DNA of 64,000 bases, from the NCBI RefSeq assembly GCF_024362365.1, contig NZ_CP101464.1, positions 558,001 to 622,000 of the forward strand, read 5' to 3'. The stretch is from Janibacter sp. CX7 (GTDB lineage Bacteria > Actinomycetota > Actinomycetes > Actinomycetales > Dermatophilaceae). Numbering within the stretch: position 1 is the first letter of the stretch; every line of letters starts with the position of its first letter. Made by a program: the position numbers and the translations under genes. Below, piece after piece: positions 56,763-64,000 of the stretch. The notes under the pieces were generated by a model, which saw only the letters and a list, made by a program, of their open reading frames with translations, made no database searches and was not told where the DNA came from.

Positions 56763-57863
56763 ATGGACCGCCGGACAGCTCCCCGCGTCGCCACGCTCGC
56801 CGCGGCGGTGGCCCTGCTCGTCGGGTGCTCGGGGGAGGTGACGGACCGCGGCTCCTCCGGGTCCGGCACGACGACGTCGGGTGCACTCCCTTCGTCATCG
56901 TCCGGCAGCGCGCCGACCGACGTCGTCACCGACCTCGAGGCGCCCTGGTCCATCGCGATCGACGACGAGGTGGCGCTCGTCAGCGAGCGTGACTCCGGCC
57001 TCGTCCTCGAGATCACCGACGACGGCGGCACCAGGGAGGTCGGCACCGTCGAGGGCGTCTCCGCGGGAGGCGAAGGGGGCCTGCTCGGCCTGGCCCTCCA
57101 CGAGGACCACCTCTACACCTACCTGACGACCGACGAGGACAACCGCGTCGTGCGCCACGAGCTGACCGGCGAGCCCGGCGCGCTCGGCCTCGGCGATGCC
57201 GAGACGATCCTCGCGGGCATCCCGTCGGCGAGCTTTCACAACGGTGGTCGGATCGCCTTCGGGCCCGACGACATGCTCTACGTGACGACAGGGGACGCCG
57301 GCGAGACGGAGCGCTCCCAGGACCGGGAGAGCCTCGCTGGCAAGATCCTGCGGTTGACACCCGAGGGCGAGGTGCCCGAGGGCAATCCCTTCGAGGACTC
57401 GCTCGTCTGGACTCTCGGCCACCGCAACCCGCAGGGCCTCGCCTGGGCCGACGACGGGACGATGTACGCGAGCGAGTTCGGCCAGGACACGTGGGACGAG
57501 CTCAACGTCATCACGGCCGGCGACAACTACGGCTGGCCGACCGTCGAGGGCATCGCCGACGACGAGCGCTTCACCGACCCGGTCCAGCAGTGGGCGCCTG
57601 ACGAGGCGAGCCCGAGCGGCATCGCGATCGCCGACGGCAGCATCTGGATCGCCAACCTGCGCGGCGCGCGGCTGCGCGAGGTCCCGCTCGACGACCCGAG
57701 CACGTCCACCGAGCACCTCGTCGGCGAGCACGGGCGGCTGCGTGACGTGGCCGTGGCGACCGACGGCTCGCTGTGGGTGCTCACCAACAACACCGACGGT
57801 CGGGGTGATCCCGACGACGGCGACGACCGCATCCTGCGCGTGGGCGTCGTCAGGAAGGCCTGA
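56763..57863 (+). CDS. PQQ-type sugar dehydrogenase lipoprotein
   Basis: The 366-residue protein has a lipobox with C22 (LVGC) and a Ser/Gly-rich linker. The beta-propeller contains GEGGLLGLALHEDHLYTYLTTDEDNRVVRHEL, FHNGGRIAFGPDDMLYVTTGDAGE, TLGHRNPQGLAW and GDNYGWPTVEG, typical of the glucose/sorbosone dehydrogenase family. It is anchored on the outer face of the membrane. Actual PQQ use and substrate are unproven. The 3' end overlaps a convergent gene by 14 bases. Confidence 0.85.
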   Translation: MDRRTAPRVATLAAAVALLVGCSGEVTDRGSSGSGTTTSGALPSSSSGSAPTDVVTDLEAPWSIAIDDEVALVSERDSGLVLEITDDGGTREVGTVEGVSAGGEGGLLGLALHEDHLYTYLTTDEDNRVVRHELTGEPGALGLGDAETILAGIPSASFHNGGRIAFGPDDMLYVTTGDAGETERSQDRESLAGKILRLTPEGEVPEGNPFEDSLVWTLGHRNPQGLAWADDGTMYASEFGQDTWDELNVITAGDNYGWPTVEGIADDERFTDPVQQWAPDEASPSGIAIADGSIWIANLRGARLREVPLDDPSTSTEHLVGEHGRLRDVAVATDGSLWVLTNNTDGRGDPDDGDDRILRVGVVRKA

Positions 57864-58464
57864 CGCCGCCGTAGTGCTGGTGCGCTGCGGCGAGCAGCTC
57901 GTAGAGGCGCCGCCGCCCACCGACGTACCCGGCCTCGAGGACGTAGCCGCCGGGACCCAGGAGCCCGTAGCGGGGCGGGCGCCGGCCCGCGGCCACCATG
58001 GCGCGGTCCCTGGCCTCGACGGCCGCCGGAGTCAGCACGTAGGTCACCGACCGCGGGGCGAAGTTGTAATACGGGCCGGTCACCCTCTCGAAGCCGACGC
58101 GCTCGATGCCGGTCCACGGCACGTGTGAGCGGATGACGCCACCCGACTCCGTGGCCAGCCCCCCGTGGGTGACGACGAGGGCCTCACGGCGGTGGAGCCG
58201 CACCGCGATGACCACCGGCAGGAGGGCGCAGGCCACGACGGCGATGGTGCTGGCCCAGGTCACCGGATGCGCGAGCACCACGCCCATCCGCTCGCGGCGC
58301 AGTCCGTCGGCGACGGCGAAGACGAGCCAGGCGAGCAGCCCCGCTCCGACGAGCAGACCCAGCACGAGGAGGCCGATCGCGTAGCCGCGCGAGCGCGCGA
58401 CACGCACCTGCCCGCCCGCGTCGAGCACGGCGATCGCCTGGTGCAGGGGTGGCGGGCCGCTCAT
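57850..58464 (-). CDS. Membrane protein of unknown function
   Basis: The 204-residue protein has two transmembrane helices (about 28-50 and 67-90) after a short cytosolic start, followed by a soluble PH-like region (REALVVTHGGLATESGGVIRSHVPWTGIERVGFERV). The C-terminus has an arginine/glycine/tyrosine-rich segment (PPRYGLLGPGGYVLEAGYVGGRRRLYELL). ATG 58464 overlaps the hydrolase stop (ATGA). No family is recognised with confidence. Confidence 0.65.
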   Translation of the reverse strand: MSGPPPLHQAIAVLDAGGQVRVARSRGYAIGLLVLGLLVGAGLLAWLVFAVADGLRRERMGVVLAHPVTWASTIAVVACALLPVVIAVRLHRREALVVTHGGLATESGGVIRSHVPWTGIERVGFERVTGPYYNFAPRSVTYVLTPAAVEARDRAMVAAGRRPPRYGLLGPGGYVLEAGYVGGRRRLYELLAAAHQHYGGVRPS

Positions 58465-59240
58465 CGCACGGTCCTCTCGACGTCGGCCATGAGCACCGCG
58501 GGCCAGCGGTCGACCTCGGCCCGGGTGCTCGCCACCTGCAGGGTCGCGCGGGGGAGCAGGTCGAGCAGCGCCTCGGCCGTCGACAGCGGGTGCGCCGGGT
58601 CGTCCGTCCAGGCGAGGATCGTCGTCGGCAGGTCGATCGAGCGCAGTGCCTTGCGGTCGGGCAGGTCGCTGCGGGCGGCTCCGCGGAAGACCCACGGCAG
58701 CAGGTCGGTCCGCACGTCGGGCACGGTGTCCGGTGCCCCGGCGGTCGCCGGCGGCGCCGGCGCCGCTGCCTGGGCCCGCAGCAGCTCGAGACCATGGGCC
58801 TCGACAGCCTCGGCGGAGCGCTCGTAGTCGTGCGCCTTGGCCGCGCGGGTCTCCCAGGCCGTCGGCGGCACCATGAGGGTCAGCCCGCTGAAGCGCCCGG
58901 GGTCGAGCAGCGCCGCGTGCAGCAAGGTCGCGCAGCCCATCGACGGCCCGACCCCGTGCACGCGCTCGCCCGGGAACCACACGTCGAGCAGGGCGAGCAG
59001 GTCCTGGGCGAGCCGGGGCCACCGGTAGTCGTCGCCCACCGGCCGGCCCGTCGACCGACCGTGCCCGCGGGCGTCGTAGCGCAGCAGCCGAGTACCGCTC
59101 AGGCCGCGACCGAGGTCGAGGTCGAGGACCCGGTCGCGCTCCAGGCTGGAGGTCAGGCCGTGGAGCTGGACGACGGGGTGGCCCCCTTCGTCGCTGTACT
59201 CCAGCCTCAGCCGCGCACCGGGGACGTCGAAGCTGGTCAC
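58461..59240 (-). CDS. Alpha/beta hydrolase
   Basis: The 259-residue protein has the nucleophile elbow GVGPSMGC (S100), an oxyanion-region HGLTSS and RYDARGHGRST. A D-x-H type acid is plausible in LAWTDDPAHPLS. Substrate unknown. It precedes the membrane protein and is co-translated with it. Confidence 0.8.
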   Translation of the reverse strand: MTSFDVPGARLRLEYSDEGGHPVVQLHGLTSSLERDRVLDLDLGRGLSGTRLLRYDARGHGRSTGRPVGDDYRWPRLAQDLLALLDVWFPGERVHGVGPSMGCATLLHAALLDPGRFSGLTLMVPPTAWETRAAKAHDYERSAEAVEAHGLELLRAQAAAPAPPATAGAPDTVPDVRTDLLPWVFRGAARSDLPDRKALRSIDLPTTILAWTDDPAHPLSTAEALLDLLPRATLQVASTRAEVDRWPAVLMADVERTVR

Positions 59241-59280
59241 GGGTACCTCCTCGCCCGGCGCGCGGGCGGCACCGTGCGGC

Positions 59281-59286
59281 TACGGT
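59281..59286 (+). promoter_or_regulatory. -10 box of a probable leaderless transcript (condensation-GNAT gene)
   Basis: TACGGT ends 7 bases before ATG 59294. Confidence 0.45.
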
Positions 59287-59293
59287 AACCGCC

Positions 59294-61060
59294 ATGAGGC
59301 TGTCCAACGTCGCCCACCTGCGGCTGCCCTTCGGGAGGCTCCTGGGCTACGACGTCACCGCCCACCGCACAGGACGCGCCCTGCCGCTCTCCTTCGACCA
59401 GCGTCGCCACGTCGGTGGTGGCGACCGGCCCGGCTCGTGGATGGCGATCTGCTTCACCCTGCCCGCCCCCGTTGCGCGCCAACGGCTCTCGGCCGCCTGG
59501 CTCGCCGTCATCGCGCGACACGGCACGTTGCGGTCGGGCTTCGCACCCGGTCCCGACGGGGTGCCCGTGCTCGAGGAGCTCGAGGTCACGCCGGGGCAGT
59601 GGGTCGAGCACCCCGTCGCCTCGGGGCAGGCGGTCAACGACTGCGTCCGGGACGTGCTCGACGCGACGTGCACCCCCTTCGCCACGCCCTCGCACCGACT
59701 CCTCGTCCTCGAGACCGCGCAACGTCCCACGGTGGTCATCGGCGCCGACCACGCCCACGTCGACATGTGGTCGATGCTCGTCGTCATCCGCGACCTCCTC
59801 GCGGCGCTCGACCTCACCGACGGCGAGAGCATCCCCGAGCTGACGCTCGTTCCTCCCTTCGCCGACCACACCGCGGCCCTGGCCGACCGTGACCCCGCGC
59901 CCGACGACGTCCGCCGGCGGTGGGCCGAGGTGCTCGCCGCCAGCGGTGACGTCATGCCCCGCTTCCCGCTGCCGCTCGGGGAGCCGGTGCCGCACGCCGA
60001 GCGCGTCGAGTTGCGCGACGTGCTCGACGTCGACGACGCGGCCGCGCTCGCCGCACAGGCCCGCGGTGACGGTGTCTCGATCCTGACCACCGTCGTCGCC
60101 GCGATGACCGCCGTCACCCGCGACCTCGCCGACTCACCGCTGCGCGCCGTCTTCCCCGTCCACTCGCGATACGACGCGAGGTGGCACGACTCGGTCGGGT
60201 GGTTCATCGCCAACTCGGTCCTCGAGTCGTCCGACCCTGACCCGCAGGCCTGCGCCGCCGCCGTCAGAGAAGCGGTGCACCTCGGCTCGTGGCCGCTCGA
60301 CGACGTCATGCGTCCGTGGGGCGGCATGCCGGAGGCACCCGGCATGTTCGCCGTCTCCTGGCTCGACCTGCGGCGGCTGCCGGTACGGGTCGACGCGGCG
60401 GGTCTGGACGCCCAGTACGTCGGGGCGACGATCCGCTCCGACGGGGTGATGCTGTGGTTCATCCTCGACGAGGCCGGCCTTCACCTGCGCTGCCGATACC
60501 CCGACACCGACGAGGCCCGACGGCACGTCGGCGGCTGGCTCGACGCCCTCGCACTCGATCTGAGGGCTCGGGCAGCCGAGTCCGTCGGCGGGGTCCTCGA
60601 GCTCGGGGAGCGTCGCTACCGCGTCCGCCGAGCGGTGCGCACCGATGTCGCGTCGATCGTCGCCCTGCTCGCCGACGACGAGCTCGGCGCCACCCGCGAG
60701 GGCACCGACCTCGCCCACTACGAGCGGGTCTTCGACGCGATCAGCCGTGACCGCGCGCAGTACCTCGCCGTCGTGCGCGACGAGCAGGACCGCGTCGTCG
60801 CGACGATGCAGTTGTCGATCGTGCCGGGACTCTCGCGCAACGGCGCGACCAGACTGCAGGTCGAGGGGGTGCGCGTCGCCGGGAGCGAGCGGTCCATGGG
60901 ACTCGGTGCCGCGATGCTCGAGTGGGCCCACGAGCACGGGCGCGCGCACGGCGCGGTCCTGTCCCAGCTGACGACCGATCGGGTGCGCACCCGGGCGCAT
61001 GCCTTCTACGACCGACTGGGCTACGAGGCGAGCCACCTCGGTTTCAAGCGTCCGCTGTGA
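59294..61060 (+). CDS. Condensation-domain / GNAT acetyltransferase fusion
   Basis: The 588-residue protein has two parts. Residues about 20-430 follow the condensation-domain fold of peptide synthetases: PLSFDQRRHVGGGD, RLSAAWLAVIARHGTLRSGF, ADHAHVDMWS where H153 and D157 match the second His and Asp of HHxxxDG (the first His is Asp152, the Gly is Met158), then FPVHSRYDARWHDSVGWFIANSVL. Residues about 445-588 form a GNAT domain with acetyl-CoA loop RSMGLGAAML and AFYDRLGYEASHLGFKR. No carrier or adenylation domain is near. It probably makes an acylated or condensed small product; substrates unknown. Confidence 0.75.
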   Translation: MRLSNVAHLRLPFGRLLGYDVTAHRTGRALPLSFDQRRHVGGGDRPGSWMAICFTLPAPVARQRLSAAWLAVIARHGTLRSGFAPGPDGVPVLEELEVTPGQWVEHPVASGQAVNDCVRDVLDATCTPFATPSHRLLVLETAQRPTVVIGADHAHVDMWSMLVVIRDLLAALDLTDGESIPELTLVPPFADHTAALADRDPAPDDVRRRWAEVLAASGDVMPRFPLPLGEPVPHAERVELRDVLDVDDAAALAAQARGDGVSILTTVVAAMTAVTRDLADSPLRAVFPVHSRYDARWHDSVGWFIANSVLESSDPDPQACAAAVREAVHLGSWPLDDVMRPWGGMPEAPGMFAVSWLDLRRLPVRVDAAGLDAQYVGATIRSDGVMLWFILDEAGLHLRCRYPDTDEARRHVGGWLDALALDLRARAAESVGGVLELGERRYRVRRAVRTDVASIVALLADDELGATREGTDLAHYERVFDAISRDRAQYLAVVRDEQDRVVATMQLSIVPGLSRNGATRLQVEGVRVAGSERSMGLGAAMLEWAHEHGRAHGAVLSQLTTDRVRTRAHAFYDRLGYEASHLGFKRPL

Positions 61061-61072
61061 GCGACCCCGCCG

Positions 61073-62206
61073 TCAGGGCAGGCGACCGGTGCGCATGAGC
61101 TGCTCGAGTCGCCCTTCGTAGGGCTCGATGTCGATGCCCTCGTCGGCCAGCCACTGCGGGGAGTAGTACTTGTCGAGATAGCGCTCGCCCGGGTCGCAGA
61201 TGAGCGAGACGACGCTCCCGGTCTCGCCGGCCCGGACCATCTCCGAGACGATCCGCAGCGCGGCCCACAGACTCGTGCCGGTCGAGGCGCCGGCGCGCGT
61301 GCCGATGAGCTGCTCGAGCAGCCGCACCGCGGCGACCGCGGCGGCGTCGGGCACCCGCATCATCCGGTCGATGCTCGCGGCGATGAAGCTCGTCTCGACC
61401 CGCTGGCGCCCGATGCCCTCGATGCGCGAGCCGACCGAGGTCGTCACCGACGGGTCGTCGTCGCGCCACCCGGGGAAGAAGGCGGAGTTCTCCGGGTCGG
61501 CGACGCAGATGCCCGTGTCGCGGCCCGTGTAGCGCACGTAGCGGGCGAGGGTCGCCGACGTGCCGCCGGTGCCCGCTGTCGCGACGATCCACGTCGGCTC
61601 GGGGTGCTCCTCCATCGACATCTGCTGGAAGATCGACTCGGCGATGTTGTTGTTGCCGCGCCAGTCGGTGGCCTGCTCGGCGTAGGTGAACTGGTCCATG
61701 TAGTGACCGCCGGTCTCCTGCGCGAGGGACTGGGCGACGGCGTAGACCTCGTGGGCGTTGTCGACGAAGTGGCACCGGCCGCCGTGGAACTCGATGAGGT
61801 CGACCTTCTGCCGGCTCGTCGACCGGGCCATGACGGCGAGGAAGGGCACGCCGATGAGCGAGGCGAAGTAGGCCTCCGACACGGCCGTCGAGCCGCTCGA
61901 CGCCTCGATGACCGGCCGGTCCGGCCGGATCCAGCCGTTGCACAGCGCGTGGAGGAAGAGCGACCTGGCCAGCCGGTGCTTGAGCGAGCCGGTGGGGTGC
62001 ACCGACTCGTCCTTGAGGTAGAGGTGCACGCCCCACTCCGCCGGCAGCGGCACCCGCACGAGGTGCGTGTCGGCCGACCGCGTGGCGTCGCTGCGGACGG
62101 TCCGGATCGCGGCGGCCAGCCAGCGCCGGTAGTCGGGGTCGTAGCGGTTGACGTCTTCCTCGACGTCGACGAAGGGGTCAGCGTGGTCGAGCGGCATGCC
62201 GCCCAT
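61073..62206 (-). CDS. Cysteine synthase-like PLP enzyme (Cds1-type L-cysteine desulfhydrase)
   Basis: The 377-residue fold-type II PLP enzyme carries the Schiff-base lysine K76 in HPTGSLKHRLA, the substrate-carboxylate loop EASSGSTAVSEAYFA and phosphate loop TAGTGGTSATLA. Its long N-terminus, DQFTYAEQATDWRGNNNIAESIF and C-terminal YSPQWLADEGIDIEPYEGRLEQLMRTGRLP resemble mycobacterial Cds1 (Rv3684), which releases sulfide from cysteine. It is convergent with the condensation fusion (12-base gap). ATG 62206 is chosen over 62197. Confidence 0.8.
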   Translation of the reverse strand: MGGMPLDHADPFVDVEEDVNRYDPDYRRWLAAAIRTVRSDATRSADTHLVRVPLPAEWGVHLYLKDESVHPTGSLKHRLARSLFLHALCNGWIRPDRPVIEASSGSTAVSEAYFASLIGVPFLAVMARSTSRQKVDLIEFHGGRCHFVDNAHEVYAVAQSLAQETGGHYMDQFTYAEQATDWRGNNNIAESIFQQMSMEEHPEPTWIVATAGTGGTSATLARYVRYTGRDTGICVADPENSAFFPGWRDDDPSVTTSVGSRIEGIGRQRVETSFIAASIDRMMRVPDAAAVAAVRLLEQLIGTRAGASTGTSLWAALRIVSEMVRAGETGSVVSLICDPGERYLDKYYSPQWLADEGIDIEPYEGRLEQLMRTGRLP

Positions 62207-62279
62207 TGTGCGAGATCGCTGGGCCACGTGGCGGGCGGGCGATGGAATGCCGTGCCCGTCCGTGCGAGTTGCACCGAGC

Positions 62280-63203
62280 ATGCGCGCCATCACCTATGAC
62301 CAGTACGGCACCACCGACGAGCTGCGGATCAGCGACCAGCCGGTCCCGAAGGTCGGGCCGAGCGAGGTCCGCATCCGGGTCACCCGGGCCGGGGTCAACC
62401 CCGTCGACTGGAAGCTCATGTCCGGCGGCCTCGACCCGATGCTCGCCGCGGACTTCCCGGTCATCCCGGGCTGGGACGTCGCCGGGGTCGTCGACGCCGT
62501 CGGCCCCGACACCCCGGAGTTCGCCCCCGGTGACCGGGTCGCCGCCTACGCCCGCAAGCAGGTCCTGTCCGCCGGCACCTTCGCCGAGTACGTCACCGTG
62601 CGTGTCGACGACGTCGCGGCCGTTCCCGACGAGGTCACCGACGACGTCGCCGCGGCGCTTCCGCTCGCCGGGCTCACCGCCCTTCGTGTCCTCGAGACCC
62701 TGGCCGTGACGAAGGGGGACACCCTCCTCGTCCACGCCGCCTCCGGTGGCGTCGGCTTCGCCGCCGCCCAGCTGGCGGTCGCCGCCGGGGCCACCGTCGT
62801 CGGCACCGCCTCCGCGGCCAACCACGACAAGCTGCGCGACATCGGTGTCACGCCGGTGGAGTATGGCGACGGGCTCGAGGAGCGGCTGCGCGAGGTGGCG
62901 CCCGAGGGCTTCGACGCGGTCGCGGACCTCGTCGGCGGCGTCCTCGACGTCAGCCGGGCGGTGCTGCGTGACGGCGGACGGCTCGCCTCGATCACCGACC
63001 CCGGCGTCGAGGAGCACGGCGGCCGCTGGGTGTGGGTGCGACCTGACGGGGCACGGCTCGCCGACCTGCTCGACGAGGTCGCCGCCGGCCGGTTGCGGGT
63101 CGACGTCGAGCGGACGTTCGCGCTGGAGGACGTGCCGCAGGCCTTCGCGGCCAGCCAGTCCGGCGCCGCCCGCGGCAAGCTCGTCATCGAGGTCGCCGAC
63201 TAG
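62280..63203 (+). CDS. NADP-dependent oxidoreductase (quinone-reductase-like MDR)
   Basis: The 307-residue medium-chain dehydrogenase has MRAITYDQYGTTDELRISDQPVPKVGPSEVRIRVTRAGVNPVDWKL, PVIPGWDVAGVVDAVGPDTPEFAPGDRV and the Rossmann motif LVHAASGGVGFAAAQLAVAAGATVVGTAS. It lacks the structural zinc cysteines, as quinone reductases do. Divergent from the Cds1 gene with a short gap. The stop TAG overlaps the next gene's -10 box. Confidence 0.88.
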   Translation: MRAITYDQYGTTDELRISDQPVPKVGPSEVRIRVTRAGVNPVDWKLMSGGLDPMLAADFPVIPGWDVAGVVDAVGPDTPEFAPGDRVAAYARKQVLSAGTFAEYVTVRVDDVAAVPDEVTDDVAAALPLAGLTALRVLETLAVTKGDTLLVHAASGGVGFAAAQLAVAAGATVVGTASAANHDKLRDIGVTPVEYGDGLEERLREVAPEGFDAVADLVGGVLDVSRAVLRDGGRLASITDPGVEEHGGRWVWVRPDGARLADLLDEVAAGRLRVDVERTFALEDVPQAFAASQSGAARGKLVIEVAD

Positions 63204-63206
63204 GGT
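63201..63206 (+). promoter_or_regulatory. -10 box overlapping a stop codon (63213 gene)
   Basis: TAGGGT ends 6 bases before ATG 63213. Its first three bases are the stop codon of the oxidoreductase gene, an economical leaderless arrangement. Confidence 0.5.
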
Positions 63207-63212
63207 GCGGCC

Positions 63213-63587
63213 ATGCAGCCGCTGACCATCCGCCACAGCCGTCCCATGGGTATCACCTTCGTCGCACTGGGCGTGCTCATCGCGCTCGTGTCCCTGCTGA
63301 CCTCGGCCTGGGTCACCGTCGCGGCGGGCGTCGTGCTCACCGCCCTCGGCATCCTCCAGCTCGTCAACCCGATGCTGCGGATCGAGCCGCACGAGGTGCG
63401 CATGTGCAACCCCCTGGGCATGACCCTGCGCCGGTTCCCCCTCACCGAGCCCCGCGATCTCGTCCTCGACGGCAAGAACCTGCTCCACGTGCCGACCGGC
63501 AAGCGGGTCGCGGCACTCGGGTTCGGCGTGCACCAGCCCGACGTCGAGGCGTTGCGGCGCGTGGTGCCCGTCGTCCCACGTGGCTGA
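63213..63587 (+). CDS. Small membrane protein of unknown function
   Basis: The 124-residue protein has two adjacent transmembrane helices (about 12-30 and 33-50), then a soluble C-terminus (LRIEPHEVRMCNPLGMTLRRFPLTEPRDLVLDGKNLLHVPTGKRVAALGF). The pattern resembles two-TM plus PH-like proteins and recalls the 53571 gene product. The stop overlaps a GTG start of the next gene by 8 bases. No family recognised. Confidence 0.65.
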   Translation: MQPLTIRHSRPMGITFVALGVLIALVSLLTSAWVTVAAGVVLTALGILQLVNPMLRIEPHEVRMCNPLGMTLRRFPLTEPRDLVLDGKNLLHVPTGKRVAALGFGVHQPDVEALRRVVPVVPRG

Positions 63588-64000
63588 GCCGACCGACCGG
63601 CGCGAGCTGCGACGGCGCCAGTACCTGTCCCTCGGGTTGGGTGAGCTCGTCGCCGCAGGGGTCTTCGGCGGCGTGGCCACCTGGTACGGCGCCGACCTCG
63701 GGTGGCACGGCCGTGCCGCGGTCGCCGGCGCCGTGGGACCGCTCGTCCTCGTGCTCGTCGCCGCCGGCGTCTACTGGCTGCTCGCCCGACGCTGGGTCGG
63801 CGTGGCGCCCATGCCGCGCGCGCTCGCCGTGACCTACCTCGGTCTCGGGGCGCTCGCCGCGCTGCTCCTCGCGGGTGGGCTCGTCGTGACGCTCGTCGCG
63901 GCGCCCTCCACCGCGTGGCTGGTCCTGCTGCTGCTCGTCTGGTGCTTCGGGGTCGTCGAGCTGGTCAACTACTCGCTCCGACGACTGGCCTTCCCCGTCA
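63580..64000 (+). CDS. Membrane protein, 5' part, runs off the window
   Basis: GTG 63580 opens a frame VAEPTDRRELRRRQYLSLGLGEL that has no stop before the edge. At least four hydrophobic helices follow (about residues 18-36, 46-66, 79-99, 105-125). No signature motif. Coupled to the upstream gene by overlap, so the two probably form an operon. Confidence 0.7.
   Translation, partial: MAEPTDRRELRRRQYLSLGLGELVAAGVFGGVATWYGADLGWHGRAAVAGAVGPLVLVLVAAGVYWLLARRWVGVAPMPRALAVTYLGLGALAALLLAGGLVVTLVAAPSTAWLVLLLLVWCFGVVELVNYSLRRLAFPV

Overview
The window is a very GC-rich stretch of chromosome from an actinobacterium. The gene set (MutAB-MeaB, zinc-type S14, short-LID Adk, L17 with an acidic tail plus C-terminal domain, Arr, a DUF222/HNH protein) and the near-exclusive use of G/C-ending codons fit Actinomycetota, probably a Janibacter-like member of the Intrasporangiaceae. 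The family-level placement is inference. I see no rRNA, tRNA, CRISPR array, insertion sequence, prophage or replication origin, and no gene-free stretch longer than about 240 bases.

Layout. 1-4.8 kb is the end of the S10 operon (rpmC, rpsQ) and the whole spc operon (rplN-X-E, rpsN, rpsH, rplF-R, rpsE, rpmD, rplO), closed by a strong hairpin. 5.0-7.7 kb is secY-adk-map. 7.9-13.0 kb holds mutA-mutB-meaB (methylmalonyl-CoA mutase and its G-protein chaperone), followed by a reverse-strand CPBP membrane protease. These sit where infA normally follows map. 14.7-19.7 kb resumes the ribosomal cluster: infA, rpmJ, rpsM, rpsK, rpsD, rpoA, rplQ, truA. 19.7-25.4 kb holds lepB, an ArsR-like regulator with a palindromic operator at its start, rplM-rpsI, a YbdK-type carboxylate-amine ligase and glmM. 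25.0-27.1 kb (reverse) has a SnoaL-like protein, a Val/Leu dehydrogenase and a beta-carbonic anhydrase. 27.3-31.7 kb is a four-gene sugar ABC importer in the lpqY-sugABC order. 31.8-37.3 kb has a PfkB kinase, GlpX, a DUF4245 protein, a NUDIX hydrolase, xseB-xseA and a secreted protein of unknown function. 37.5-38.5 kb is ispH. 38.6-44.9 kb is a complete histidine-utilisation locus, with an IclR regulator divergent from hutH-hutU-hutG-hutI. 44.9-64 kb is more accessory: DinB proteins (one frameshifted), RmuC, a DUF222/HNH endonuclease with tandem hairpins, NUDIX, YchF, several unknown operons, a TDT-type transporter, Arr rifamycin ADP-ribosyltransferase, a PQQ-type sugar dehydrogenase lipoprotein, a condensation-GNAT fusion, a Cds1-like cysteine desulfhydrase, an oxidoreductase and membrane proteins running off the edge.

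The strongest signal not explained by genes is a short oligonucleotide, CCCCTTCG (reverse CGAAGGGG). It recurs about every 700 bases in both orientations and in all reading frames, often forcing codons that look rare here (CTT Leu, GAA Glu). It is nearly absent from ribosomal-protein coding sequence, and it frequently forms inverted pairs that make terminator-like hairpins. This resembles the way DNA-uptake sequences or other highly iterated motifs behave in unrelated bacteria. A second, rarer interspersed REP-like element lies in three intergenic spaces. Many genes have a TANNNT -10 box 6-7 bases before the start codon, which suggests leaderless transcripts.
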